The notes below the pieces were generated by a model. It was given only the letters and a program-made list of their open reading frames with translations, had not been told where the DNA came from and ran no database searches. A DNA stretch of 64,000 nucleotides from Sphaerosporella brunnea (lineage: Eukaryota; Ascomycota; Pezizomycetes; Pezizales; Pyronemataceae): positions 48,102 through 112,101 of the forward strand of contig VXIS01000142.1 in NCBI GenBank assembly GCA_008704415.1, given 5' to 3'. Of the stretch, positions 45,401 through 57,615 are shown piece after piece (the stretch's first letter is position 1; every line of letters begins with the position of its first letter). Made by a program: the position numbers and the translations under genes.

Positions 45401-47896
45401 CCTCGAAATTGGTGACTACATCTCCCGCTTTTCCGTCTCCAAGAACGGGTTGCGTGGTGTCCGGCTTCTGAACGGTTTGGTCGGATGCAGCAACTTCGTC
45501 ACTACCAGTCGACTTTTCGATATCGTCCGTCTTAATCTTGCGGCCAATGAAATGAGAGTAGAGTTCCGTTTGTGAAATCAAAAAGTTCAGTTTCCTAGCT
45601 TGTCTCCGGGCTTCTCTCATTTCTTCCTCTTTCTTGGCTCTCTCGATTGCCTCCTTCTCAGCTCGGCGACGCAAGTCACGTTCCTCACGTTCATTACGTT
45701 TCCAGAAAGTCAACATCTCGCGCATGGATCTCTTCGCACGAGCCTGGGTATCCTTGACATTCTTCGTGGTTCGTAGTTTCCATCGCTGAGCTTCCTTGGA
45801 AGCAAGTTGTGCGGTTTTTCTAAGATTATTAGTCTTAGTTGTGAGTGAGCTCTGCTGAACGCGTTGAAGTCTTGGAATCTCTTTCCGCGCAATATCCTTC
45901 CAGATTTGATCGTAAAGCTGATTGTAAGTTTTTGATGCATGAGGCACATACACTTCTTCCTTCACAACCGGTTCTGGAGCTTTGGTAGTCTCCATTTCCT
46001 CGGCAGGAGGTAGTAATTTCTTCTTGGGACCTGGCTTCTTTCGAACCTTTCTGTTAGGATCTTCCTCAAAGGGAACACCGCTGACATCCGAATCCACAGC
46101 ATCCATGGGAAAGTCCACGAGACCCTCCTCGAAAGCCGGTGGTTTCTCGGCAATCCGAATTTTGAGGGGAGGCGGTTCGTCTCTCTGTCTGCGAATCTCC
46201 GCAGGAGCCTGCGCAGCTGTTTCCTTAGCTGCCTTAGCTGCCATTTCCATCTTGAGCTTCTTCTCAGCCTCTGCTTTCTCCCGTCGGCGTTTGCGTTGCT
46301 GCTCTTTCTTGCGTTCCTTCTCGTCTTCCTCCTCCTTTGCCATGACCTCCTCTAAAGCGGCTTCAAGATGCGCTTTACGTCCTCTCTCGCGAGCTATGGC
46401 GGCGTACTTGGCAAGACGGCCTTCAAGAGTCTTTTGATATTGCAAGCATCGTCGCTAGAGGTCCGTTTAGCATGCGTTAGAGTCGGGATCTGTGATGAGG
46501 GTTGTACCTTGCGCTTCTCGGTTTCCTGTTCTTCCAACTCGATCTGCCTCTTTCTAGCATTTTTCAAGTACTCGATACGTTCCGACTGGAACACGTCGCT
46601 GTCCTCGTCGCTGTCGGTGACATCCACCCTTTGGTCGAGCTGCATAGAGTTGTGGTACTTGAAACCACGGACTGGTGGCGGCACCGCCGCTGCCTTTTTA
46701 CCAGCAGGAGGTTGATACATCGGCTCCTGGTCACTATCCGTGGCCTCGGCATCATACGTGTGGGTATATGCAGGTGGCGCGACCGGTCGGCCATTTACAG
46801 CCTGCTTGGGCGGCATTGTTCGCGTATTTTCAGGACTCCGCAGAGGTTGTTTTTCGACGAAGTGGTGGCGCTGTGATGTTGGGGAGATGCGGAGGTTTGA
46901 AGATGAGTGGTTTGTGGTTGTATTTGTGCTGGCAGCAGGAGGCGGCGGCGGAGGAGGCAGCGGAGAATCTTCGGCGTTTGTGCTGAGCAGCGCGGATATG
47001 GACATTGCACCTCCTCGACGGACAGGTATTGCTTTCTACATGCAAAGTGGACCAATTAGCAAACTTGCCTTTTTGGCGACGCAAAGCATCTTTCCAACAA
47101 CCCCGCCCGAGCAACGAAAGGTTATAGCTCACAGTAGCACCTGGCGACACCGGTTCATTCTTCACCATCCCAACACCAGCCCCAGCCCCAGCAACCCCGG
47201 CCCCGTACGCACTTTGAGGCGGCAGCGAATTCATTTCGGGCTGTCTGTGGTCTGCTGGCTGGTATACGCCGGAATTTCGTCGGTCGGCTACAATGGTCGT
47301 GGGTGACGTTAATGCGTGGTAGCTGCCTCCTTTAGAGTTTGGGTGCTCTAGCGGCGACTGATATCCAACACCACCTCCGACAGCTGCTGATACTCCTGCT
47401 CCCTCGTAGCTGAACCGATTATCTCTGGCCTGCACGCAATCCACGCATCTCTACTGTCAGGAAATTTTCGAAAAAGATACAAAAAAAAACAAAAAAAAAA
47501 AAAAAAAAAAAAACAGGCTTGAAAGCTCGACGCTGGAGGAATGGCGCCCCGCAGGGTTTCACGTACAGGTTGAGAATGACTCTGAGAACGAATAGGCGGC
47601 GACGGCGAGCGTCCCGGATATCCCCAACTCGGCCTTACTTTTCCAGAGCGATCGACTGGATCATAATATTGCGATCGCGACGGAGGCGCGACTGAGGGTG
47701 CGCCTGAGGTGGGATACGCGGGAGCAGCTCCTGGAACTAGTGGGTTCGAGTGACCGTTAGACGCGGAGCGATACTGCGGAACCTGGTGAGGCTGGTGGGG
47801 ATTCGAGCTGTGGTATTGAGGTTCGTGGCGATCTGTCGGTGAAAAGGAGGAACGATAAAAGTTAGGGGACTGCTGATGGTGCTGACCGCCTGACAT
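42482..47896 (-). CDS. INO80: INO80 chromatin-remodelling complex ATPase
   Basis: Six exons (47896-47567, 47429-47133, 47035-46508, 46454-44654, 44604-42705, 42653-42482) give 1675 aa, normal for ascomycete Ino80. After a disordered Pro/Ser N region and the conserved [13 protein letters not shown] comes the Lys/Glu-rich DBINO (HSA-like) region that binds actin-related proteins. The Snf2 ATPase then shows DEMGLGKT (about residue 837) and DEAQ (about 945), followed by a long insertion typical of INO80. The C lobe has [17 protein letters not shown], then [12 protein letters not shown]80 slides and spaces nucleosomes and exchanges H2A.Z in transcription, replication and repair. The last exon adds a basic tail ending NMDMH. 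Intron 1 carries a 23-base T-run (minus strand). Confidence 0.95.
47481..47513 (+). repeat. A-homopolymer tract in INO80 intron 1
   Basis: A9-C-A23 on the plus strand, a T-tract in the transcript, inside intron 1. Confidence 0.9.
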
Positions 47897-50238
47897 TGTG
47901 TGTGCTGCCCTTTTAGAAACCTCGTTTCAAATGCGACTAAAGTGAAAGTTATACAGCGAGCCAGTAGCTGGCAAGCAGCGGAGGCAGCAGGGCGGGCGGC
48001 GCAGAGCAGCAGCCGCGTGCCAGGCAACTAACAGCAGGCAATGAGCAGCAATGCAGGCACCGGTGAGAGGTCACAAAAGGAATTCTTCTTCTTCTTCTTC
48101 GCGCGAACTTTTACGTGGATTGATGCTGGTGAGATGGCGAGCTTTCGATTGTTAGGCGCTGTCTTAAAGCTCCGTTGCGTGGCGGAGAAAGGGGGACTGT
48201 TCTTCCGCGTGCCTGGTGCTGTAAAGTTTTTGGGGGGAGGGGGGCAGTTGGTGATGGTGGTGACGATGCCGATCCTCGCTGACGATGGGTTGAATATGGA
48301 GGTTTAGACGATACGGGGATGAGAGATATCGGATGAAGCTGATGGGTATGATGGGAATTATAGAAGGGGCGAAGAGAAGAGAAGCGAGCAAAGAGAGTGT
48401 GCGTCGCAAAAAAAAGGGCTTGCTTGTTGCTGTTCGGAAAACCTAGTCTCTGGCTCTACCTAATGGTGTTTTCTCGCGTCTGCTGTAATCTGAGGCGCGG
48501 TGCGGTGCCATCGGATTCCCATCAGCCAACCACCACCAACCTCCAGCCAACCGTTGGCCACGGATGGAGCCCTAGCCACGGCAGCTTCCCCAGCATCCCG
48601 AATCAACGATCGGGGGAAAACACCACCACCAGCAACAGCAGCATGGCTATCACCGTCAAACAACCGCCAACATGATTCCGGTGAAAGGATAGTGATAGTC
48701 CGACCACCTTTCACTGCATTGACCTGAGAACTTTACGATGTCTGTCTGGTCGTAGATTAGGTAAGTACTAGTACATACATACCTAGGTCGTTTCTGTGGA
48801 GCTGTCACTGCCTTGCCGAGATGGGGCCTGAAACAAACACGAGTGACTTCGAGCAAGAAAGAAACGTTATCCTTCGAGGTGTCGAGTCTCGGAAAAGCGC
48901 AGTTGCTTCATGGCTCGAAACTTACACCCAAAATGTCCAGAAGAAACCAATCTTCGTGGGAGTCGTAGTGGCTATCGTCGGATGCTTTTGGATCATTGAT
49001 GACAGCCAGCCTCTGACTCGTCCACCGTCCTCTTTTTCTTCATGCTTCACGTCGCAACAGAGATCGCCCCCCCCGGAAGAAAGTTCGTTCGCATGTTCCC
49101 GCATCCCTGCCCTCGACTGAGTAAACAACATCTTGTCGGTTAAACCTCCTTGTTATCGACTCTCCAATCTGCATCCTTGGAGGCCTGCATATTGCCTATC
49201 GTAATGAATAGTAAAGTAAGTATGAACGTATCCCCTTGGACTCGGCGAGACCTGGTAACACAATTCTTCGCCGTACTTCTCAGCCCTTACGTATACTTTT
49301 TCGAGAACCCGTGTGCCGGCATCGCATCGAGGTTGCGGCATTTTCAGAGACGAGCACGTTGTTGATATTGGAGCGCTCATCATCATCATCATCATCATTA
49401 GCCACGAAAACCCAAGTTCTTCATGGTGCTGGAAGAATTGGCACGCAAGAAGAACAAACCCTGAGGCACAGACAAGGACACACCCAGTCAAAGCACAATT
49501 AGTAGCCTTCCCAAAGTGGATTACTACTAATTCTTCTACTACCTATTTTAAGCACACACAGTCAAGTGCTGCAATTGCAAGTGAAGACACCTCTTCTTGT
49601 TCTTCTTGTGATGAAGTTACTGCTAGGACAGTTGCTGGTGGCAAGTTTTCTGCCTGGTCATTTATGGGGCTTGGGGCAATAGCGTACAATACATACGAAC
49701 TGCAAACCCAATATCGATCTCCGCAATCCTTGGGTCTTAGGCGAGATAGATACTCGATCTAGGTATGCTGCAAACCAGCCAATTAAGTCGTCGGCACTCC
49801 ATCGTGATTATGATGGACACACGGGAGTCGATCCAAGAGTTCCTACAATTGAAATTCCATGACAAGAAGCCGTGATAACTGCATGCACAGAAGCCACGCC
49901 GAGTGATTACTTGTGCATCGCCACGTAACTTCGTTTCAAATCCGAACCGGAGACTCGATGTGAGGGATGTCCTACATGTCCTACATGAGCCAAAGTCTCG
50001 ATATCACTCCCTGTCCAGGTGTCCATTTGCTGTAGGGGGGGCTAAAGCGAACACGTGCGTTGCCCCAGCAACCAAAAAATTGCAGTGAGAAAAACAACCA
50101 AAAGACACCGCGTGCCGTAGATAAAGCTCTCAGCACAACACGTCCACCCAACTCACCACACACCACCTCCTACTAAAGTAAACCGCCACCCCGCTACGCA
50201 CCCTCACCCTCACCCTCAACATACCCACAGCAAAAACA
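47897..50238. other. 2.3-kb intergenic region
   Basis: Divergent region between INO80 and the Spo12-like gene. A 99-codon frame at 48821-49120 encodes a hydrophobic stretch (PIFVGVVVAIVGCFWII) preceded by a charged segment and could be a gene fragment, but no homologue is recognised. An (ATC)n tract lies at about 49376-49399. A near-duplicate TGTCCTACAT sits at 49967-49987. Nothing else is supportable. Confidence 0.4.
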
Positions 50239-50808
50239 ATGAACTCAGCACCGTCCTCCTCTGCCGCGCCGAACCCGTTCGCCGAGCCTTCCACCCCCGC
50301 CAACCTCGAGTCCTCACCGGCGGTGCAAGAACTTGAAATGAACGCGTCGGAACCAAGCAGCAGCAGCAGCAACATCAGCGGCAGCGGCAGCAGCGGTAGC
50401 GGCAGCATGAGCACACTCGAGAAGCAGCGGCAGCTTCTCCAGCAGAAGTTAGCGCAGCCGTAAGCCTTCCACTCACACACACAACTTATTCATTCCCTTG
50501 CTAACGCATTCTAAACAGGCCCATCGAGTTCAGCTCCCCCACGGACCAGATGATGACGCCGGTATCCAGGAAGCTGGCCGACCAAAAGAAGAAGGTTTTT
50601 AGCAGGTAAGTTCCCCGAAATCTCGAGACAGTCCACTCCGGGGGTTGCTCACAAGATGTTGCGCAACAGAGCGAAGCCGGGTTCGCTGGCGAGTCGACTC
50701 AAGGCTCTGGGCGCCGAGAAGAAGCCGCCGCTTCGTCCCGCCGCCACAAGGTCAAAGTCCTCACTGGGTGTCTTCGGTGAGCCGTCGTCGTCTAGTCCGC
50801 AGAAGTAA
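50239..50808 (+). CDS. Spo12-like mitotic-exit regulator
   Basis: Exons 50239-50459, 50519-50605 and 50670-50808 give 148 aa. After a Ser/Gly-rich low-complexity N region, EKQRQLLQQKL is followed by FSSPTDQMMTPVSRKLADQK and FSRAKPGSL. This matches the Spo12 family signature (SPTDxxxTPxxxKL, then AKP). Spo12 acts in the FEAR network that releases Cdc14 at anaphase; TP and SP sites here are candidate CDK sites. The family motif is short, so the call rests mainly on it and on the protein's small size. Confidence 0.65.
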
Positions 50809-51511
50809 AAAAAAAAACATCCAAAACATGAAAAACTCCGGCATCATCTTCTCAAGTCTCTAGCGCCGACAACTACTCGATCTCGGAGTTTTTCTTTTTT
50901 TCTTCTTCTTGTGTTTCTTTTCCAATAGGGTTGGGTTGGGTTGGAATTTGGATGGCAATAGGGCTGGCTGGGTTAAAGGTGTTCTTTCTTTGTGCGTTTC
51001 ATTTCCTTGGGCTCATGGTTGTTTGATGAAAGGCTGTTGCTATACTTATGCTACTGTGTTGATGGGAATACCTACTCGCGTTTTGCTTTGTGCTTGCTTC
51101 ATTTTGCATGGGATAGACTGGGTGCTTTTTGTTGCACACAGCTTCGTCCCCAATTTTGTGGGTCGAATGATTACTTTGCTGCCATTCAACATTGGACCCT
51201 GTGATAATGTCATTGAGCACTTCATTTCACTTCGAGCAACCACCAAATTGTGGATCCAAAAAGAAACCTCGCCTGTGATCTTGTGTACAGCAGAAGAAAC
51301 CCGCATTCCTCCAGTCGGTGTTGAACAAACCTCTACACATCGCCCAAACAAAGCAATCAAAAAAGACAGAAAAAAAAAAAAAAAAAAAAAAAACAGGACC
51401 CGCCCAGAAGCTGTTATCATCCCATATAATCAAAACATCCAAACATCTTCCTGCAACTTTTTGGTTGAACATACACATCCATCAAGCTTTTTTTTATTTT
51501 ATCTTTTTGTT
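50809..51511. other. Convergent intergenic region
   Basis: 3' flanks of the Spo12-like gene and PDX1, T-rich at 50889-50930 and with an A23 tract at 51371-51393. Several frames stay open by chance but have no domain. Confidence 0.45.
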
Positions 51512-52233
51512 CTACCATCCCCTAGCAGCCAATAACTCGCTGGCAGCGAGCTTGTCCACATTCAACCCGACCATCGCCTCACCAAGATCCGAGCTGACCT
51601 CGGCAAGGACCTTGGGGTCGTTGAAGTGGGTGACAGCCTGGACGATAGCCTTCGCACGCTTAGCGGGGTCACCGGACTTGAAGATGCCAGAGCCAACAAA
51701 AACACCGTCGCAACCCAGCTGCATCATCATGGCGGCGTCAGCGGGGGTAGCGACGCCGCCGGCGGCAAAGTTAACGACGGGCAGCCTCTTGAGCTTGACG
51801 GTTTCCTTCAAGAGGTCGAAGGGGGCGCCGATGTCCTTGGCGTAGACGTAGAGCTCCTCGTCGCTCATGCCGACGGCCTTGCGGATCTCGGCGTTGACGG
51901 TGCGCATGTGCTTGACGGCCTCGACGACGTCGCCGGTGCCGGCCTCGCCCTTGGTGCGGATCATGGCCGCGCCCTCGCTGATGCGGCGCAGGGCCTCGCC
52001 GAGATTGCGGCAGCCGCACACGAAGGGCGCTTTGAAGCCGTGCTTGACCACGTGGTGCGTGTTGTCGGCGGGTGTCAGCACTTCGGATTCGTCGATGTAG
52101 TCGACGCCGAGCGCTTGCAGGATCTACATTTTTTTTTTCCTCCGTGTATCAGCCCACACCCTCTCTCTCTCTCTCTTTGTTTTTTTTCTCTTTTCTCTTT
52201 CCTCTCCCCCCACCGCTCCGAATGGAAAATGGG

Positions 52234-52275
<42 letters not shown>

Positions 52276-52692
52276 GAACCTGGCACTCAACAAAATGTCC
52301 AATCCGCGCCTTCGCCATCACGGGGATCGTCACGGCCTCCATAATCTCCTTGATGAGCTTGGGGTCGCTCATGCGCGCGACGCCGCCCTGCGCGCGGATA
52401 TCGGCGGGCACGCGCTCGAGCGCCATGACGGCGACGGCGCCGGCTTCCTCGGCGATGCGGGCCTGATGGCATCATCATCATCCTTCGTCAGCACACGTTT
52501 TCCACATTCACCCCCAACACACATACACACACACACACGCGCTGAGATGGAGGAAGAAGGAGGAGATACCTGCTCGGCGTTGACAACATCCATGATGACT
52601 CCGCCCTTGAGCATACGGGCCAGGCCAGCCTTGACATTGAACTGGGCGTTGCGCTCCTCAATGGTGCCGTTGACGGGGAGTTCAGTAGCCAT
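51512..52692 (-). CDS. PDX1: Pyridoxal 5'-phosphate synthase subunit Pdx1 (SNZ/pyroA)
   Basis: Exons 52692-52570, 52462-52280 and 52123-51512 give 305 aa. Pdx1 condenses ribose 5-phosphate, glyceraldehyde 3-phosphate and ammonia (from Pdx2 glutaminase) into PLP in the cytosol, forming dodecamers. The barrel is nearly invariant: [35 protein letters not shown], the Schiff-base Lys in MAKARIGH, the second Lys in RTKGEAGTG, and [23 protein letters not shown]. Intron 2 contains a 39-base T-tract (minus strand). No Pdx2 gene lies in the window. Confidence 0.96.
52234..52272 (+). repeat. A39 homopolymer in PDX1 intron 2
   Basis: Uninterrupted A-run on the plus strand, read as a 39-U run in the PDX1 pre-mRNA near the 5' splice site. 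Confidence 0.9.
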
Positions 52693-53506
52693 TGTTCGTA
52701 AATCTCAATCTCAAAAAAAAAAAAAAAAAAAGATATATAAATAAATAAAAATCCAATAAAAATCCAAATATATATATATATATAAAACGGGCTGGTGGTA
52801 GTTGTAGGACTCAGTAGGAGGAAGGGAAAAGGGAAAGAAAAGAGTCCGCAGTTCGATGGCGGGGGAGGGGCAAAAAAAAAAACCCCCCCAGTTAATGACG
52901 ATGGGTAGGATCGGCAAAGTAAGAAGAGTCATACCAAGATACACCTTTTGCTTTCCCGTGAAGGCCCCGCACCGCAACGCGAAAGAAAAAAAAAAAAAAA
53001 AAAAAAAAAACCTTTCCCGATGCGATGGCGATATATCACATCTGAAAGCTTGAATCCCCCGCCCCAACCCCCGTGATCTATCTGGATCTCCCCACGCAAT
53101 TGCAACCCACCACTTCAAAACTCCGACAGTGAAGTGTGATGTTCACCCCGCAGTATGTAATGATAAAAATCATGTGCTTTTGTCGTTGCTGCAACCCCTA
53201 CCCCGAAACAATTATCTGGACTCTTGGCTCTTGAGTGTTGAATATTGAGTCTGGAGTTGGTCAATTGGGGGGGAAATATCATGAAATCCAGAAGAGCCCG
53301 ATGGATTGGGCATCTCACACAATCCATAACGAAACGAAGTCAATGCTGTGTAGAGTAAAAAGGAAAAAAAATCAAAAAAAAAAAAATCAGCGCACCTGAA
53401 TGTCAATGCAGCGCCCAGGTTTAATCAAGCATGCAACGCACACACACAAGAACACCCAAACTGGTATCCCGCAAAGAAAGTAATCGTAAAAAGTGCACAT
53501 CATCAA
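52693..53506. other. PDX1 promoter region with A/T tracts
   Basis: Contains an A-run (52713-52731), a (TA)n tract near 52768-52783 that may serve as TATA region, and a 25-base A tract (52986-53010). No gene seen. Confidence 0.45.
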
Positions 53507-54819
53507 TCATGCCTTTAACCTCCGCTTCCCCCCACCCCGTCCTCCCGCGACGGAACCTCCTGCTCCTGCCCCCGCTTCCCCCGCTCCCGTCACCAGCTCC
53601 ACGGCCTTGGCCGGCAAACACATGATCTTCCACGTGAGCGAGAGCGGCGCCAGGACGAAGCCGCACGCCCAGTCCAAGAGCAGCGCCGCGAATGTGTGTT
53701 GCGCCTGCTTGCGCTGCGCCGCCGCCGTCAATGTGATGACGTCGTTCAGACGGTTGTTGATCTCGAGGATGCGCGACTCGGTCTGGGCGGAATGCAGCAC
53801 CTCTCGCTTTTCATAGCGACGGACAGCACCTTGCAAAGAGAGGGCGTCGTTAGCAGAGGAACAACGCAGCTCAGAAGCAGAGAAGGCAGCTCACGGTTCA
53901 ACGCGTCTAGATCGGGATCCCTTTCTACTGCCCTCTTCGCCAATGCCGCCAGCTCGCGCACCTCCTCTGCCAGCCCCTCTACCCGGCGCTCCACATCCTC
54001 GACCCTGCTCCTGGGCAGGCGATGCACCATTCTCTGCAGATGCAACGTGCGGGCGCGCATGAGCTTTACAACCTGCGCGACGGGGCGCAACTCCGCGGCA
54101 AGGACGAAGACGGTGAGATTGAAGTTTGACACGAGGCCTTCGCTCGGCCGCGAAAGCTGCGAGCGAACGGCATGTAGCATCCAGCCGCCGAGGAGCGGGC
54201 CCGCAAAGCACGCGGTCAGCGCGAGCATCTCATTGCGGCGCATCTCCTTCTCGGCGGCCACGCGCGCGGGGTCAACGATCGGCACCGCTGCTGCGGCTGG
54301 CTCCTCGCCGTGAGGTATTGTTGGCAGCAATCGCTGAGAGCTGTGGTACCATTCCCATGGGAACTTGACCAGCCAATGTAGAAACACTGCGAGCAGCAGG
54401 AGCAACATCACATCTGCCACGAAGGCGCTGCCGCCATCCCACAGCACCCCGCCCACCGCCGGCAGCACCGCGAACGCGAGGGGTACGCTGTGCCACGTGT
54501 TCGAGTCCGTAATCGGAGCAAAGAAATCGTCGCTTTCCGGGTCTTCCGAGGGCGCCGGCTTGGCGCGGTAGGTGCTCGGAGAGTTGAAGGAGCTGGACGA
54601 CCGGCTTCGACGCCGAGAAACGCCGTCAACGTTTGCGGCCGGGGCAGAGGCGTCTTGCAGCAGCTCGCTCGCGCTGCGGGACTGTTTTATCGTAGTGGCT
54701 GCCATCATCTGGGGTGTCGTGGGCATGTCTTTGGCTGGATGTTCCCTCGCAGCCTCAGCCCGCGGGCAAAAGGAGGAAAAACGATGGGACGGACGGACTG
54801 GATACGTACCTTTCCCCAT
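53507..54819 (-). CDS. Unrecognised fungal multi-spanning membrane protein
   Basis: Exon 53829-53507 is joined in phase to an upstream exon ending at 53895. From the ATG at 54819 a strong donor (GTACGT at 54809) may splice to 54734, adding MGK before AKDMPTTPQ; either form is in frame (390 or 415 aa). After a Ser-rich N region, hydrophobic segments are SVPLAFAVLPAVGGVLW, DVMLLLLLAVFLHWLV, LTACFAGPLLGGWML, VSNFNLTVFVLAAE and ALLLDWACGFVLAPLSL. A predicted coiled coil (VEDVERRVEGLAEEVRELAALAKRA) lies between the fourth and last. I know no named family; ER or vacuolar location would be a guess. Confidence 0.68.
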
Positions 54820-55083
54820 CTTTATCGTTCAAGTGTCAGCCAGCGTAAGTGCGCGGGGGGGTGCTCGACCGCTCGAGCAGCTTCCCGCTAAATGGGTAGC
54901 TCGAGAAGTCCGGGGTATCACGCGGTGCGACGCAAGACGAGGGTTGCCCGCGATCCGCGATGGTCGAGTTGAACGGTTACGGCAACAGAGCAACGGGGTG
55001 GGGGGGGGGGGGGGTGGGGGTGGGGGTGGATGTTCGCTGGGTTGGCTGGCTGGATGGGAAAGCAGCCCGAGCTCACGAGGCAG
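54820..55083. other. Promoter-side DNA with G-rich tract
   Basis: Includes GGGGTGGGGGG... at about 54998-55028, several G-runs of four or more that could form a G-quadruplex on the plus strand. Confidence 0.5.
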
Positions 55084-55084
55084 G

Positions 55085-55278
55085 TCTGCCAACTCTGCCA
55101 ACTCTGCCAACTCTGCCAACTCTGCCAACTCTGCCAACTCTGCCAACTCTGCCAACTCTGCCAACTCTGCCAACTCTGCCAACTCTGCCAACTCTGCCAA
55201 CTCTGCCAACTCTGCCAACTCTGCCAACTCTGCCAACTCTGCCAACTCTGCCAACTCTGCCAACTCTGCCAACTCTGC
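55085..55278 (+). repeat. 9-bp minisatellite (CTGCCAACT)n, about 21.6 copies
   Basis: Perfect or nearly perfect tandem copies over 194 bp. Because 9 is a multiple of three, all frames through the tract can stay open; the resulting long frames on both strands are artefacts. Confidence 0.97.
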
Positions 55279-56071
55279 TCCATGTCTGTATTACCGTGCA
55301 ATCCCGCATCTGCCTCCCGCTTGCCGAGTTATGCGCTGCCACGACGCCGAGCTGAAATCCGACGCGTGGGCGGGCGGTGTGTTGCGTGTGAGTGCTCAGT
55401 GCTCCAGGCTCGTCGTCATGTGTGGCTCGCTGCTCGTCTCCCGTCCTGGCCAGCGTGCAAACCAAGACACCCACCACCCTCCACACCCATCCCTGCGTCG
55501 ATCCGTCCACAGTTCAGAGGGAAGGGGCGGGTTAATTTGTGCAATGTGCGCTTGAGAGCAAGGTGCCATCATACATGTCCTCGAGCACTGAGCACTCTGC
55601 AGTGTCTACACGCCATCCTATCGATGCAGCCGCACCCGCAGCAGCAGCAGAGGAAACGGAGCGGCACAGCGCAGCCAACGCCGGGGATGCGGTCCGTGCG
55701 CATAGTGTGCATGTCTGTGATACGGTATGTGTGGTACTTATGCAACGCATTTCGGAATCCCGATCGCATCGGATGACAGACCCGGTATACATGCATACAT
55801 GTGCTCTGCTGCGTGGCGAGAGAAAGCGATCAAATCAACTTCGGCCTCGGGACGCATGGAGTTTCGGGGCCTTCCTGTTCGGGCGGTGCCGGGACTGTGC
55901 ACGCATCAACAGGAATCACTCGGCTTTCTAGCGCTGCTGTGAAAGCCTTGGGGAGCGAGAGCGGATGTCATGTATATCGCGAGCTGTATTTGCATTCCAG
56001 CTGTCACAGCACAAGCACACACTCACGGCCGGACTATCCGTGCGGGTATCCATTTCTAGTATTTCTAGTAT
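55279..56071. other. Intergenic
   Basis: About 800 bp between the minisatellite and the 3' end of RIT1. No conserved frame or RNA gene recognised. Confidence 0.4.
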
Positions 56072-57615
56072 TCATGGCCACGGCACATCGAGTGACACGG
56101 CCTGACCCAACGTCTCCGTCTGTCCCTCCCATCCCATCAACACGGAGTGAACACCGCTCACCAGGCCTCTAGCCGGATTCGCCAACGGCCGAGCCGTCGA
56201 TATCCACGCCAGGCGCTGTTTAACCAGGGTCTTATCCACATCCTCCTTCCTCCGCGGCGTCTCCATGAGACTTCCTACGCGCAAACTCCGTCAGCGCAGC
56301 ACCAGCACGCTATCCCGCCAGAGATACACCTACCGTCACCGTCAAAGAACGCGCACAACACCACCGCCGCGACCGCCGGGGCAACATCGTTTCCGTCCTC
56401 GCATGCAAACACGGCCCCCTCGCCGGCGAGGGAGTCAAGTAACCGGCGGTCCTGCAGCAGCGGGGGTACCAGCGTCCGTAATGCTTTATTCCCCTTCTTT
56501 CCGGCCGCAATGGGGACGTGGATAATGACGTTCCCCTTCGCCTTCATCGCCAGCGGCTTCTCGCAGCAGTTGACAACCAGCAACCCTGGGGGTACGGCCT
56601 GGGCTTCAAGCTCAGGTCTTGCGGCAACAAAAACTGAGGCTGTAGGGCGGACACAAGTCAAGTGTCCATTCCCATTGCTACTGGAGGCATCCGGTATTCC
56701 CGCCGCCACCGCCGCGGCGACAGCCTCACCGATCTCATCTTCCCCTGCGGCGAGTATCTTCTTCGCGTGCGCCCAAAACACCTCTGGCGTGAGCCCACAT
56801 TCACCAGCCCAGCCTTCATGATCGTCGCCAGCGCCCTGGATGTACTCCCCCTCTGTCCCCTCCCCTTTCACCATCCTGCTAGCCGTGCACAGGATCAACG
56901 GGGTATACTCCGCCGCCTCCCAGTCCGGCGGGGAATCCGGCAGGGTGCTCTCGGGGGAGACCCAGATAGGTCTCCACGGCTTCTTGATCATCGGTTTCCA
57001 ATCAACCCCCAGCATTTTCGCCTCCTCTACCCACATCTCCAAGCGCCCCTCAATCTGCCTCCTCTCCTGCTCCGACACCGCCAGTGGAATAGTGTCCAAA
57101 ACCGGCCTCTCGAACCTCTCCGGAAACAAGAGCGCATTGACAACCGCACACCAAACCGGCACCGTCTTCGCCAGCGCATCCGGGAACCTCTTGCCCCGCC
57201 TTGTAGAATCCACAACCACCGCGCCCCTCCCCTGGTTCGCGCAAAGCAGCTGCGCATTCAGCCGCCGCAGCGAAAACGCAACCCGCCCGTAGTGCCCGTC
57301 CGTGCTCTTGAAATACACCTGCCCGTGCTGCGGCGACGGCACGTACCAGTTCCCTGCGCGAGCGTTGGGGACGAGCGGGAGGCCGTAGGCGGCGCCGACG
57401 CGCGCGACGAAGACGCTGTCGGCGGCGATGGCGTGCAGGCGGTTTCGCAGCGTGCGCGTCGAGCGTCGCAGGAGGTTGTTGAGTTGCGGCAGCGTGGGCG
57501 GCGTGAAGACGCCATCTTCGGCAGAAGGCGTGAATACCGTGAAGGTGAAGGTTTCTTCTTCTTCTTCTTCTTCTCGCTTTTCTTCTTTTGAGCCCGTGGT
57601 CGTCGTCGGCGGCAT
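56072..57615 (-). CDS. RIT1: tRNA A64-2'-O-ribosylphosphate transferase
   Basis: Exons 57615-56334 and 56274-56072 give 494 aa (yeast Rit1 is 513 aa). Rit1 adds ribosyl-phosphate to A64 of initiator tRNA-Met, which keeps it from acting in elongation. Conserved N-terminal segments are NWYVPS, VYFKSTDGHYGRVAFSLRRLN and VVVDSTRRGKRFPDALAKT followed by VPVWCAVVN. The C-terminal part has a phosphatase-like fold with an ending in WISTARPLANPARG, restored by the 59-bp intron. The N terminus is a short Glu-rich run. Confidence 0.92.

Noticed and set aside
48821..49120. 99-codon frame with one hydrophobic segment
   Set aside because: No recognised homologue, no second supporting exon, and the tail is low-quality Ser/Pro sequence; kept only as a remark in the intergenic entry.
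49376..49399. (ATC)n tract considered as CRISPR-like or regulatory repeat
   Set aside because: Simple microsatellite without spacers; CRISPR arrays are not expected in a fungal nuclear genome.
53696..54313. 205-codon plus-strand frame (Arg/Ser/Thr-rich)
   Set aside because: Antisense to the membrane-protein exons and composed of GC-rich shadow codons.
54829..55776. Several long frames of Ala-Glu-Leu, Ser-Trp-Gln, Leu-Pro-Thr, Gln-Leu-Cys or Val-Gly-Arg repeats
   Set aside because: All derive from the 9-bp minisatellite read in different frames and strands.
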